Assembly (NCBI RefSeq): GCF_958295425.1
Contig: NC_081147.1
Coordinates: 1,881,690 to 1,945,689, forward strand
DNA: 64,000 nucleotides
Direction of reading: 5' to 3'
Origin: Solea solea
Lineage: Eukaryota > Chordata > Actinopteri > Pleuronectiformes > Soleidae
Within the stretch, counting starts at the first letter, position 1; every line of letters begins with the position of its first letter. The notes beneath the pieces are model-generated. The model saw only the letters and a program-made list of their open reading frames with translations, did not search any database and was not told the origin of the DNA. Below, one piece after another: positions 14,701 to 29,700 of the stretch. The position numbers were made by a program, and so were the translations under genes.

Positions 14701-17700
14701 ATAAACCACACTAAAAGCTAATAAAATAAATAAAAAACTAAAATAAAATATAGTAACTTCAGTATTTAAAAACAGGCAGATCGGTGAACAGCCCGTAAAA
14801 CATTATTTTCTCTCCTGCAGGAAACATCGACCACGTCTTCGCCATCGAACCACAGCTCGGCTCCATCACTGTCTCCAAACCTCTGGATCTTCATCCTCAG
14901 GACCAGTTCCACCTGACGGTGAAGGCCACGGATCAGGGCTTCCCTCAGCGCAGCGACCTCTGCTCCGTCCACGTCCACATCCGCGTCTCCGACCAAACCC
15001 CTCCCACCTTCCCCGTGGATGAATACCTAACAGAGATCAGCGAGCTGAGCGCACTGGGAACGCCGGTCGTCACCGCCTTGGCTTCCAGCCCGGCTGCCGT
15101 GCATTATGGGATAGAGAGTGGGAATCCAAACGGGACATTTCACATTAACCCTTACACCGGGTTGATCTCCACCCAGAAACACCTCAACTTTGAGAACTGT
15201 GCTTTCTACAAGCTCAGAATCACGGCTTCCACCACAGCCGGAGCCTCGTCCAAGACTTTTGTTCAGATCTACGTGATCGACGAGAACGATAACGCACCCG
15301 TTTTCCAGCGGACCCAGTATTTTGGCCAAATAAGTGAATCTGCTACCATAAACACCATGGTGGTGGGAGAGAGAAACACGCCGCTAGTCATCCAGGCTTC
15401 AGACGAAGACAGAGGGACAAACTCTCTGCTGACATACCAGATCCTCGAACCAGATGCTCTCAACGTTTTCAAGATAGACTCAAGTATGGGCACCATCTCT
15501 TTAATTTCACCAGTTGACTTTGAAGCGAAGGCCGAGTATCACTTCACCGTGCAGGTGAAGGACTCGGGGGAGCCATCACTGTTTGCAGCAGAGCCTGCCA
15601 AGGTCACGGTCAGCGTCCTGGACCTGAACGACTGTCTGCCACGATTCACCGCCGCAGTGTATGAGCCATCCATCATTTTCCCCGCTGTCAGGGACTCAGA
15701 GGTTGTGCGCGTTACGGCCCATGACGCAGACTCGGCCGTCTCATACAGCATCACTGAAGGGAATCTGCACAGCGCCTTTTCACTTCACCCTGATACTGGA
15801 GTCATCACCGTGAGCAATGTGTCTGAGTTCCAGCCATTTTATCAGCTCATTGTCAAAGCCTCGGACGGACTTTACAAAGACTCAGCTACCGTCACGATAA
15901 ACGTAACAAACCTAACCATTAGCGATCTGGGATTTAAGCAGAGTACTTATTCCGCGAGCGTCACAGAAAACCTGAAGAAAGTCAAAACTTTGGTGGCACT
16001 AAAAACCACAGGTTGCTTTTTAAACGAGCCTCTTTTGTATTCTGTAGTAAACCCGATGGGAAGGTTTGCAGTTTCTCAGTCATCGGGCGTTCTTGAAACA
16101 ACGGGTGTCCCCTTTGACAGAGAGGAACAAGACGTGTATGATGTCGTGGTGAAGGTACAAGACATGAGGACACCACCGAGGACGGCTACGACTCAGGTCA
16201 AGGTTTTTATAGACGACGTCAACGATAATCCGCCACAGTTTCTTAACTTGCCGTTTTCGATGATGATCTCTGAAGACTCTGAACCGGGAGATGTTTTGTA
16301 TCAAGTCACGGCCATCGACAAAGATTTGGGTGAGAATGGGTCCATCATGTACTCACTTGAGGAAGACTACAACCTCTTCAGAATAGATCCAGATGTGGGC
16401 GACGTGTTGCTGCGGAAGCCTCTGGACTTTGAAGCCCTGAACAAGTACGTGTTGACAATCTCGGCTCTGGACGAGGGCGAGCCCACGCACAGCACGGTGT
16501 CGCAGCTCACTATTCAAGTAAGGAATCGGACCAACCCAGTTTTCCAGACTCTTCTTTATCCACTGAAAGTCCCAGAGGACGTCCCTCCCTTCACCACCAT
16601 CTTACACGTCCAGGCCAGAAATCCAGAAGGCTATCGGCTCATCTACAACCTCGAGGAGGAAAACGCTTCCAAACACTTCCACGTTGATTTTAAAACTGGA
16701 GTTCTGACCGTCACCACGCCCCTTGACTACGAGAGTCAGACCATGCATGTGTTGACAGTTCGAGCCACTGACTCTGTGACTGGAACTTTCTCCGAGGCCT
16801 CAATAGAGATAGAAGTGGAGGATGTGAATGACAATGCACCGGTTTTCTCAAAGCAACTCTACACGACAAACACTGCCGAGGGGCTTCCTGTTGGTACGTC
16901 AGTGATACAAGTGTCTGCGTCTGACAGAGATTCAGGCAGAAATAAAGACTTGACCTATAAGATGGTGAAGACGGAGGGGAACGAGACCGATTTCTTCGAC
17001 GTGGACCCTCTCAGCGGGACAGTTTTCACAAAACAAATGCTGGATCATGAAAACACAAAGCACTTCAATCTGAAAATCAAAGCCACGGACAACGGCACCG
17101 TGCCTCTCAGCAGTGAAACCAGCGTCTTTGTGAATGTCACGGACATCAATGACAACCCACCGGATTTCGTCACCTCGCAGTACGAGGCCGCACTTGACGA
17201 AATGGCAAAGTGCGGCCACATCGTCATCAAAATCCAAGCTGCAGATCCCGACACGGGCGACCAGAATAACCTCAGATACAAGATCCTCTCTGGAAACGAA
17301 GGTCGTTACTTCAACATCAACGAATCCTCGGGAATCATCTCCTTTTCTAATGTGTGTAAAAGGAATCTGGATCCTTACTACAACCTGACAGTGGCGGTGT
17401 CTGATGGAGTGTTCCAGAAAACAGCACCGGTCAATATTGACATGATTAACAGCAACAGACACAGTCCCTACTTCAAACAGAGCCTCTATGAGGCAGAGCT
17501 GGCAGAAAATGCCGATGCAGGGACCCGCGTGATCCGATTAGCTGCCATTGACCCGGACGATGGGCCATATGGCAGCGTCGACTACACCATTATCAACAAA
17601 CTCGCTGATGAGAAGTTTGCTATCAATGCTGACGGACAGATCGTTACAACGCAGCCTCTGGACAGAGAAAACCCATCCCAGAGAGTCATCGCTATTAAAG

Positions 17701-20700
17701 TGATGGCAAAAGATGGCGGCGGAAAAGTGGCGTTTTGCACGGTAAAGGTTATTCTGACCGATGAGAACGACAACGTACCTCAGTTCAAAGCCTCAGAATA
17801 TCAGGTCTCAATTCAGTCGAGCGTAAATAAAGGCTCTCCTGTCATCCAAATCATGGCTTATGACGCCGATGACGGCAAAAATGCAGACGTCACCTACACC
17901 GTCGACGAAGCCGAGCAGGTGACCGAAGACGTCATCGAGATCAACCCTTTCACCGGGGTCGTGAGTGTCAAAGAGAGTCTGATCGGCAAGGAGAACAAGA
18001 TCTTCAACTTCAAAGTCAAAGCTCGCGACGGCAGCATCCCGTTCTACAACTCCACAGTCCCCGTTCAAGTCAAAGTAGTTCCTCCTGAGGTTCCTCTCCC
18101 CAAGTTTGTAGAGCCTCTCTACACCTTCTCAGCTGCCGAGGACAGCCCCATAGGAACCGAGGTGGGCTCCGTGAGAGCCGACTCCAACATGCCCGTCATT
18201 TACAGCCTGGTGAACGGCAACACGATCGAAAGCAACCGGGACAAAGTTTTCAGCCTGGACAAGGACAGTGGAACCCTGCTGTTGCAGAAGAACATCGACC
18301 ACGAGAGGACAAAGTGGTACCAGATAGATGTCATTGCCCAGGGGAACCACAACGGCACTGATGTGGCGTCACTGGTGTCCATCAGCATCCAGGTCCAGGA
18401 TGTGAATGATAACCAGCCGGTGTTTGATGCCAGTCCGTACAGGGCCTTCCTGGCTGAGAACATGCCCGCGGGAACCACTGTAATCCAGGTGAGACCACAG
18501 TAGTTCCATCATGAATAGTTCATCTCATTCTATAAACATGACTCCATTTAAAGGCACCAACACACCAGGCTCTTGAAATTTACCGATGTTACAACCATTT
18601 AAACAACTAATTGATGAAATGTTTAGTTTTAATGAAGCTAAAATGCTATCTCGAGGGCCCTCCCCAAGCGGGTTTCACACCAATTCACAACTCATGTCAA
18701 GCCACCAAAAGTTCCAAAAACCTGGGGACTCACTGAAGTAGCCTTTTGGATGGGAGGCTAAGCTTCTTCAAGAACCTATGAGAAGTCAAGTTGCCTTTGT
18801 TTTTCAAATTTTTCAAAGAAGGTATCTTGTTTATTGTTAACTTGGACACTTGTGACACAGGACTAGGCTAAGTGCTAATGCTAGGACAAACACTAGTGTA
18901 TATATTGACAATGCACATTTCTTTTGACCCACAGGTGACCGCCAACGATCCAGACACGGACAAAAACGGCCTTGTGACCTACAGCTTGGAGTCGCTGCCC
19001 CACGACGCCACCGAGGACATCACCGAGGTGTTTGCCATCGACGGCGACAGCGGATGGATCACAACGGCGCGGGAGACCGACTGCGAGGCCGCCAGAGTCT
19101 ACAGGTTCAACGTGGTCGCCACTGATCACGGCGGCAACATCAAGCTGTCGTCGAGCGTCCTGGTGGAGGTGACGGTGATGGACGAGAATGACAACCCCCC
19201 CAAGTTCTCCGACGACGTGTACCACGCCTCAGTGGTGGAGAACAGCAGCCCGGGGGAAGTCATCGTCTCCATGACGACCACGGACGCCGATGTGTCGCTG
19301 GAGAACCGGCTGGTGACGTGTTACATCACAGGTGTGTTTTATATGACAGTGTGTTTGTGAGTATGTGGGTGTTATTTTATTTGACAGGACCAGTAGTCCT
19401 CATGGAGACCAAAACCTAGTCCTAATGAGGCAGAACCTCAAGTTTGGGACTAAGATTTGAATTTTACATTACATTCCAAAGAGTTTGTGTGCTGTTCTGT
19501 TAATGGTGTTTGAATGTGGCACTGACTTTACCTCACTAACAAAATGGTTAAAATTGGTTTTAGCCATTTAACAAAAGACCCACCTAATAAAATCTATATC
19601 TTCTTAAGTCTACAACATCTTAAAAACATGTCTGACACTTTATTTCGCTGTTAGACAAACTTCTCCATCTGGAAATTGAAGTTTGTAAGAAAGCTCTCTC
19701 CCTCTCACCAAACTCCATAGAGAAAATCTACCTTTTTAGCTCACAGGGACACATGAGCTACTGTTGCACTGCTGCCTTGTTTGTTGAGTTTGTGTTATCA
19801 AGGAAAATCCAAATGAATAATATCAAAGTCAAAGGTCACAAAATAACACTTTTGAACTTGCTGATGGAGGCAGCAGTGGATCAACAACTTCTGTATGCTG
19901 TGGTATAAAATCACTGATTTTCTCTATGGGATTTGGTGTGGGAGAGGGATGTTTTCAAAGCGACTCAAACTTTAGTTTCCAGAGTTGGAAATGCTGCCTG
20001 GCATAGAGAAAAGGCAGGGAACACATTCATTATATATCACAGACTTGAGCAGGCATGGATTTTTATGTGGTGATGCTTTTGTTAAATGGCTAAAACCCGG
20101 CGTGTGAAAGTAACGAAACTTCTTAGCCGCACATTAATCACATGGACGACAAGACAACGAGGCACAAACACACAGTTTGATGCCCTGAGGCTAACAACAA
20201 AAACAAAGCCTTGAATTAATACAAATCTCTTGTTTTTCTCCTGACAGTCAAACCTGGACAGATCTGAAGAGACTCACTGTCACACTGTTGTTTTCAGAGA
20301 GAGTAACGGGGGGAACTGTTTTTTGCTCTGAAAAATATTTATTATGTGTGTTTGACTGAAGCCCGCAGCAGTTCGTCAAAGAGAGGACACAAAATATTAG
20401 ATATTAAAGTCGCCCACCTCCACAATCATTCATGTGATGCTGTGCAATCAGTCTGTCTGCAACAACAAAATTCAAAATTCATAACAGTGACATTCAGGAG
20501 GTTTTTACTTTGCACATCAACAACGTGAGCTTTTCAAAATAAATTTTAATGCAAAACATTTCACTTATGCTTTGAATCAGGTTTAAAATAAATATTTATG
20601 GGGGTTTTAATTAATATAAATAAATATTAATTTTATTCTGATTTCATCAACAAATCAAATGTAACTTATGGTTATTTTTATTATTGAGTAAATTTGTGAT

Positions 20701-23700
20701 TATTTTCTTGATTCATTTGGACCATAAATGCCAGAAAATGGTGGTAAATGTCAGAAATCTGTAGCAAAGAAACTAACATATTTATATTTTTCTGAAGTTG
20801 AAATCACAGAATTTATCACAATTTATATACAAAACACTCAGATCCAGTTCATAATAATCAAAATTGTTAGCAATTCATTCAGTCATAGATCAATAACTAA
20901 TTTTTTGCAGTTGTAGTGATTATAGGCAATTTAAAAAAAACATGGCACTACATGTAAACACTTCTGAAGAGGAATATTTACATCCTCACAAAGTTATAGT
21001 GGATTATTTTAAATAAATATATAATAGTTTCATTTCAATTGGATCATTTAAAAGTGTGAAAATGCACCAGTTTTCTGATTTTACTCACAGTTTTTCATGA
21101 ATATCCGAAAGAATCCGGTGGATCTTAAACCTTTTTTGGTGTGTAAATATTTTACCTGTCATCGTCGTCCACCACGGTGTGATATAGGAGCTCCTCCCCT
21201 CCTCGCTGCGCTTCAGGCTATTTGTGGACTGTAGCGTTTTAATTAATGTTTATTTTGTCGCTGTTAGAAACCCAACATCCGACGTTCATCAGTCACTCGA
21301 CCTGCACAACAACTTCTGACAAATGCAATAAATTTAAACATCTTAGCTTTTGTGAGGCTGAAGACGCAGGAAAGAGACGTTTATACAAACTCAACCTGAG
21401 CCACATGACACCTGTCAAACAAGATGGCTGACACGTGCTGGAGGTGGAACCCAATTTCCTTCAGTTAATTGATTTCCCACAAAAGAGCGGTGTAACTTGG
21501 CGTAACTGTCCACGGAAACATACGAAGTACAAATGTTAATACTTAGTTTTAAGGGGTTTAAACCTCTTTATGAACAGATTGTAGTTATCGCTCAGTGATC
21601 GCTCTCTGGTCAGAGGAAATAAAAGTTAGAGGTTTGTTGTGAAAGTTTGTGAGAGAGAGGAAATGAAAAATTTAAATATAAAGTGGGCAGGTGATTCAGC
21701 GCGACAGTTACAACAGAAACAAAACAATCATTCCAACAGAAGTTCCTGATGAATTATTCATCAGCAACAAAAACACCATCGATACTTTTGGGTTTAAAAT
21801 GAAAGAGAAAAACTGTGAAGTTTAAAAATAATATGCTGCGAGTGAGGACGTAAAAGCAGACAAGAGGGAAATGTGAATGTGATTTATGGAAACTTTAATA
21901 CTGTGTTAGGTTGTATTTATTATACAGCCGTCACCTCCTCATCTATTTACCTTTCTTTCTTTTTTTAACGTGAGAAACAAACTCGGAAAACAGCAGTTCA
22001 TCACATTCATTCATTCACCTGAGATTCACCACATTCATAAATAGGCTGGTTGGATGGATGGATGGTAGACATATAGGTTGGTTGGATGGAAGATAAGTAG
22101 GTAGACATGTAGGTTGGTTGGTTGGTAGGTGGATAAGTTGGTTGGTTGGATGATAGATGCGTATGTTGGTTGGTTTGGTTGGATGGAAGATATATAGGTA
22201 GATAAATTGGTTGGTTGGATGGAAGATATATAGGTAGATAAGTAGGTTGGTTGGTAAATAAGTTGGATGGATTGGTTGGTTTGATGGAAGATAAGCTGGT
22301 AGGTTGATTGGTTGGTTGGCTGATTGGATGGTAGATAAGTAATTAGATAGGTAGAATGGTTGTTTGGTTGGATGGTAGATAAGCAGGAAGGTAGGTAGGT
22401 AGGTAGGTAGGTAGGGTTGGAATAAACAATGTCTTAAAAAAGCAACTTTAAGTGCCTTTTTTATCGTCTTCCCGCAGACGGAGACCCATTGGGCCAGTTC
22501 GCCATCATCCAGCAGGACGAAGGCGAGTGGGGTTTGATCGTGAAGGAACGTTTGGACCGAGAGACTAAAGACAGATACACGCTCAGAGTCACGGCCACTG
22601 ACGGGAAGTTTGAGGCTCCGGTCATTGTGGACGTCCACGTGCTGGACATTAATGACAACAGTCCAGTGTGTGAGCAGGTGAGCGAGACAAATTTATCCTC
22701 ATTATCCATTTTAATCCACTGTTGGGTCACTGTCATTTAAGGCTTTTTTCCTCTTCTTCTTTGGTGTTTTTACAACAATTTGCATGCATTCTGATTAAAA
22801 AAAATACAAATCTGAGGTAAAGCATATCTTTGTTATTAATTTAAGTGTTTACACAATGCACTGTATATTGATACGTCATTACATTAGTATATTATATTGA
22901 ACATTCTACCGTGACAATGATTGCAGTTGCTGAGCCTTATTTTAAGTTTATTTTATTTGGGGGAAAAAGGGGTAAAGAAAAATCTAAAAAATTTAATTTT
23001 TAACCTAGTTTCCCTTAAGTGTCTTGATTAAGGACATTTAAACCACAGTTAATAGTTAATTTCTTTGAAACTCACCGTTTCTTTGAAGAACTGCCTCAGA
23101 TTTACCTCTCACAGCTTCTCTCATCGCTGTTTAACAGCTTCAAAACATCACTCTCTCATTACTGTTGACTGTAAACTCTCTATTTCGCTGCCGGCAGCTG
23201 TAATAAATCACTCCGGTAGCTTCTCAGAGGAAAGTAATATGCTAAAAAAGAGGGCCTGATTGTCATGACTGTTATTACCCCATTGTTCCAGTTGGTGTAC
23301 ACCGAGGCTGTGATGGAGAACTCGCCCTCCAGCAAGTTCGTGCTGAAGGTCTCGGCCTCGGATCCGGACGTGGGAGCCAACGGCCAGATCTCCTTCACCC
23401 TGCACGGACCTGACGCCGACAAGTTCCATCTCGACCAGAGATCAGGTAAAGATGGAGTCTGTTTGGGGTCCAAACGCGACGGGCGCTGCCTTCAAGTGCT
23501 TGAGTCGGAGATAGCGTCGGCACTCTGTGGCACTCAGACGCAGCGCGCTGACATTCATCACACTTAATTTCTGTCGTGACATGTTTGCCTCGTGTCTTTA
23601 GTGCCGGCTGATTGCCTGATTCCACCGGTCAAAAATCCACTAATGCCCGCTGACGTCAGGCTTTTGTCTGCTGCATGAATGGAAACACTCAGCCTAAATC

Positions 23701-26700
23701 ACTGAAGTAGACACAGGTTCTTAGTGATGGAAACACAACAATTAACTGCTTCACCCACCTCATTTTGGCAGTCCAGACAATGACGCTGCACTTCTTCCAG
23801 GCTAGCAGAGATTTAAGAGTGACGTGAAAAACTGATCCCGCTCTCCTCATCTTTGCTTAGGTGAGCTGTTCACGCTTGCTGTGTTGGACCGCGAGAAGGA
23901 GGTCGAGTACAACCTGGTGGCCAAGGCGACGGACGGCGGGGGCCGGTCCTGTCAGGCGGACATCCTGCTGATGATCCAGGACATGAACGACAACCCGCCC
24001 CGCTTCTCCTCCAGCCACTACGAGGTCACCGTGTTCGACAACACGACCGTACGAACTCCTGTCGCCGTCATTTACGCCAAGGATCCCGACACAGGTAAGA
24101 GGATTATTTTATAAAGTAATGCTGCGTTCTGTTTGTAGTTGAAACTCGGAATTTCCATCTTGGAAACTACCTCACTGTTATCTAGGGGTGTGACAGTACG
24201 TACATGAACTTCCTGTTCATGTGAAATTGGCTGTGCTACGTCAAAAACACAAAAACTCATTTGAAATGTGAATATGCAGAGAAACTTGACATTTAACCAG
24301 TCTTTAGTAAACATTTGGATCCTTCTCCTCTGTTATGGCTTCCCTTTTATATTTAAAACCTCAGTAAATGGTTTGTCACGGTTTGCTAGCCTGTTTGCAC
24401 CAGTTTACTAACTAACCCTGTGTTTTCTTTACAACTATCAATGCTGTTTACTGTCTATTTACAACTTTATGATGCGGCACAATTAGTAAACTACATTCTT
24501 GGTGAGTTAGCTACGTACTAACAAGCTAGCAAAATGCGAGCACTCGAGTGCCACCGTACAAATGCTGCTGCTTTAACCACTAATAGCTGTTTGTTGCATT
24601 TATTTCATCAGTAAATCAGTCCTACACGTCTTGCTGTTTAATTTTTATCCGTGGACATGGTCTCCTCTGGTTTTGCTAACAACTTTTACGTTTTTTTGCA
24701 TTTCTTTCCGTACTAAAAATTTACCAAAATGTGATTTTTGCCTACTATTACACCCCTGCTGTTATCGGTTTATGTGCTAACTCAGTGTCTGACTCGAGCT
24801 ACAATGTTTTCAGTGCGCACGGTTTGCTAGCTTGTTTTCTAACTAACCTTGTGAAGTCTTTACTACTAACAATGTTGTTAGCAATGTATTTGTGACAAAA
24901 GCTGCACTTTTACCATTGCATAATATAAATATTATAATATATTATAAATTGCATTTATATCACAGTTAATCAGTCGTACACGTGTTACTGTTTCATTTTT
25001 ATCCGTGGACAAAATATCACGTAGAGGTTGTTAGGATACGTTTGCAGCTTTGGTTTTTACAGCTTCTTCTCTGGAACCTGGTGAATTTGGATGTTAATGT
25101 CGCTCCCAGCTATGATTTCCACATTCGGATATAAATGCAAAGAAAGGCAGCATAATTCCAGGTTGAGGTTCAGTGAAAGTGCGAGTCACTCAAAACAATG
25201 AAAGACGAATTTGTAGTTTCTCTCAGGTCGGAACATGAACGTCCTGGTTTTACAGATTCTGTTTACACGTTTAAAGCCTCATCCCGTCCATAATGGAAGT
25301 CTCATTCCTGACAGGTTTTGTTTCTGAATCCCCCGATGACACATTTCCTCTGTTTCATTTCCAGCTGTGTTGTGTTGACTCGCTGCTTTAGAGATTTGAC
25401 CTCTGAACCCTGACATCAGCACACACTTTCTCTGCTAGTTAGGATCGCTTAAGCCGTCGGAATGGTGACGTTAAGTGTTTGTTTTAAGTGTTAACATGTT
25501 TATTTACGCCGACGTTGTGCCCATTATTCTTTTTTCCGAGAACGACTGAGAACCAAGGATTTTATGAAGCTAGTGGCAATGTTAACACAGTAATAACTAT
25601 TTATGGAGGACTAAATAGGCATTAATTAACTATAATTAAACATTTATTAACCATTGTTAACCATTAATGCTCTTTAACAACCACACCAAAGAAACACAAT
25701 TGTTCCACAATTGTTTTGCACCTTATTCTTTTACGATAACGGTCACAAGGAGCATTAATAAATCTGGTAATAATGGTTAATAAATGCGTAATTGTTAATT
25801 AATGCTTATTCTGTATTCGCACACGTTTAGATAAGGGATGCACGTTTTTACCAGTTCAATTCCACTTTAACTAGCATTAATTACTGGTTAGTTAAAACAT
25901 TAATTCATTGTTAGTAATGTTGATTAATATACTCTTATTGTAAAGACTGTTGAGACTATTTATCAGTTTAATTAGGGTAATGATGTTAATAAATGCTTCA
26001 TTATAGTTAAGTTAAATGATTATTTAGTTAAATAAATGCATTTACAGTTACTTAAAATGTCATTTTAACTGTCACTTAAACAGTTTTTACTGACATTAAC
26101 TGTGAATAATTAATGATTTAATACATTTATAATCTGGATAACATTAATTAATGGTAAGCTAAACATGTATGAATTGTTATTCTTTTTTACTTAATGCAAA
26201 TTGGAAATGACACTATTGGAAATGAACCAAAATAAGTTAATATCATCATGAATTGAAGGAGCAGTAATAATAAGAGCTACTGTTTCAATCAGTTTTTTCA
26301 GCTCGGGGCATGTGGGTTTGTTTGCATGTGCAGACATGTTGAAATCAGCACTTTATTTATGCTCAAATGTAAAATTAAGACATAGGTTTCAAATCCTCGA
26401 CTCACATAAACAAACCCATCGTACAGAATTAAATCTATTGTTTCTGTCTTTCTTCATCATTATTCTTCCGCCCGGTTCTCCTCTGTTTCTCTCCCCCGTG
26501 ACTTCATTTGCTTTATTTTATTTTCCTCTCTCGTGTGATTTACATAAGTCCCACGTCTGTTCTGAATCTGTTAGAAAAACAAATTGATCACAGTTTCTTT
26601 TTTAAAAGCTTTGAACAAATGTCGAACCAATTTGAACCTTTCGCGTCTCTGTCGACTTTAATGTGGAGACACAGAATGTTTTATTCATTCGTTGCCGTGG

Positions 26701-29700
26701 ATTCCTCTCTGTAGGTGATGGAACAAAGAAATTAGATAAAGAGAAATTAAAAAAATGCACTTTATTCATTTATTACATGACGGTGTTTGATGTCACACAC
26801 ACATCGGGACATTTATTGAAAAGTTGCAGTTCACAATTAGAGAGATTTAATTAATATGCACAAAGTCTGACAGGTATACACACACACACACAAACACACA
26901 CACAGAACAGGTCAGCCACTCCCTCAGATGTGCAGCAGCTTGTCTTCTTTCTCTGCACCAGCTACTTTCTCACAGAAACCAGTGACTAACACAGGCAAAC
27001 AACGAAACATGACAAATGTTTTTCTTTTATTTTTGCCAAAGAAATGTTAACTTTGATATGTATTACCTTTGACACACTGGGAGAGAAGCTTGAAAAAAAA
27101 CACAGAAACACAACCTAAGAGTGTCACTTGACGTCAACAGAAGTCAAAAGACTTTTAATTCAGATTGTACAGTATTAAGCCTCATGTCTAATCCTTTAAT
27201 TGTCAGTTTTCCATACACACTTACACAATATTTTGGATTGCAAATTATTTTTCACTTTTTAAAAAGAACTACACTCCTACTACTTTATTGCAAAAAAGTG
27301 CCATATGTACTTAACATACCTTCAAATGACGGGAAGATTAAAAAAATCTGTTTATAATAGGTTTCAGTGGGTACAGTTTTGTACCTAAGGTGACAAATGT
27401 AACTTTAAGAGCAGCAGCTTGTCTTCTTTCTCTGCACCAGCTACTTTCTTACAGAAACCAGTGACTAACATCGGCACAAATGATGCATGACAACTGATTT
27501 TTAGGTTTTTTTGCCAAAAAAGAAGAGAGAAAAGGGAAAACACAGGAACACAACCCAAGTAAACAGAAGTTAAATTAACCCTCATGCACACCTTAAGTAC
27601 AAAAAAGTACCTTAATACCTCAGTAATACGACATTTAAATCCTTTAATTGTCAGTTTTCCATACACAGTTACACAATATTTTGCATTGCAAATCTTTTTA
27701 TAATAGGTTTCAATGGGTACATTTTTGTACCTAAGGTGATAAATGTAACCTTAGGTTGTTTCTTGAAGTAAAAAGAGGTCAAAATGCTGTTAATTCAGAT
27801 TAGGATTAGGATTAAAAACATCAGTTTATGTAGATTTCAAAATGTACATTTTTTGCACCTAAGGTGAAGAATGTAACTTTTTGTATTGAGTCACCACAAA
27901 CTACCAGTAAATGTTAAAAGTTTACTCACTTTACCGTTAAATAAAATCAAAGATTTCCTCACAAATGACTCAGCATGAATGTTATATTTCTGTTTTTGCT
28001 GCTGATCAATATCAGGGGTTTGATTCTGTATTTGTTCCTCTGCAGGAATAAACTCTGAGGTGAAGTACTTCCTTCTGTCCGGTGACGGCGGTTTCTTTTC
28101 CCTGGATGAGTTTTCCGGCGTCCTGCGGCTGGAGCGACCTCTGACCCCCGACGCCCCACCCACCTTTGAGCTGAAGGTGAAAGCCACCGACCGTGGCTTG
28201 CCGCGCCACCTTTACTCAGTCGCCACTGTGACGGTGGACGTGGTCTCGCTGGACGACTACCAGCCCATCTTCCAGAGCTCCGAGTACACCGCCCAGCTCC
28301 CAGAATCCTTAGCAGTCGGGTCTGAGGTGCTGAGTGTCTCTGCGCTCAGCTCGGATGGCAGTGGCCCCAATCCCGTCGTGTACCAGATTGTCTCCGGCAA
28401 CGAGGACGGACGTTTTCTGTTGGACCCACGAACAGGTCAGGAAAGGTTTTCGTCCATATTTAATACGTCTGCCCAATCTGAGAGATTAACTGAAATTATT
28501 CATGTTTTGATTCATGATGTACTGAACCTAAACATCACTAAAACAAAAAAAAGAAATTGTAGAAGGAGATGTCGAGCAAGGAAGTACTGAGGAATGATGG
28601 TGCTTTCCATTTACATCAGAGGTTAGAACCTCCAAATTTTCCTAATGTTCCAGGTGAGAAATTGGGAAAAAAAACACCATTTAATCTGTTTACACAATAG
28701 TTAGCATTAAAATACACATTTTACAATATACAATATAATATTGTGCAAACACGTCTGCTTTATCTGAGAGACTAATTTAGTTTATCAGGCTGTACTGAAC
28801 CTAAACACATCACAAAAATGATCGTGAAGTCTGGACAATGTCCGAAGAATCTGGACATTCCCCAGACGGAGTTTGCTTTTCTTATTTTATGAGTGGGGTT
28901 TCTTGAGGTTATAAAATTGGCTAAAAAGTGGAATAGTTGGGTTTGGTACAGCACAGCATGGTACATATTTCTTGCATTTCCATAAGGAATAAAAAACAAA
29001 ACAAAAGACACTCGTCATCGATCAGTGTCCAGGGCTGCGTTTGGTTCCACGATCCACAGGAGTGGAGTTTGTAAGGTTTAGGCGGACGAGACTCGACAAG
29101 TTTGGAGAAACGATGTGAGATTTATTGTAAAGATCATTAAGATTCTTCCTACGTGTTCTGTCAGGAGATGTGTGTTTGTTTCATGGAGTACGAGTCCAAA
29201 AACTCTTAAGCTGGGATTAATCGTACACAGTTGTGTGATTGCATGAGCGGACAGGCTGAACAGCGTCTCTTTTCTTCTGGGGTAAATACCTCAGACTGTG
29301 TTCACACGCTGGTCCTGTAAAAAGTCAGGAATTAATCAGTCTCCTAAAGGGGTTGAAGTTTTTTTTTTTTGAAATGTTAAAGTCAGGACACAAGGAGGAT
29401 TGATAGTTTGGATTTTTCTGCTGTGTAGTGGATGAGAAGAGCCGACTCCAGGGCTCTACAGGGTTTACAACTGATTTACTGTAAAACAAATGCTACATAA
29501 GTGCGAATAACAATGAAAGTAGCAGCGTTTGTATGAGTGGGGACAAAAAAATACAAATTCACATGATCTACATCATCTTAAGTTTACACTATCATAATAG
29601 TATGTCCACCACTTCAATTTATGTGAAATAGCAGTTTTTTCAATTTCAGTTTGTAGACCAGCAGCTCCTGTGTCCCCCTGAGCTAAAATCACTGATTTTC

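Larger units (their letters stand above)
19332..22477 (+). other. Intron I-J, 3146 bp
   Basis: Holds a near-complete foldback element (19548-20101) and a GGTT/GGAT array (22035-22420). The stretch 20102-22034 is AT-rich and shows no gene. Confidence 0.85.
24095..28045 (+). other. Intron L-M, 3951 bp
   Basis: Contains a diverged duplication (24374-25012), a degenerate AT-rich TTAAT-type region (25560-26200), a CA microsatellite and a tandem duplication array (26925-27880). No gene seen. Confidence 0.85.

Noticed and set aside
22015..22638. 207-codon minus-strand frame rich in Pro-Thr-Asn
   Set aside because: It is the complement of the GGTT/GGAT array running antisense into exon J.
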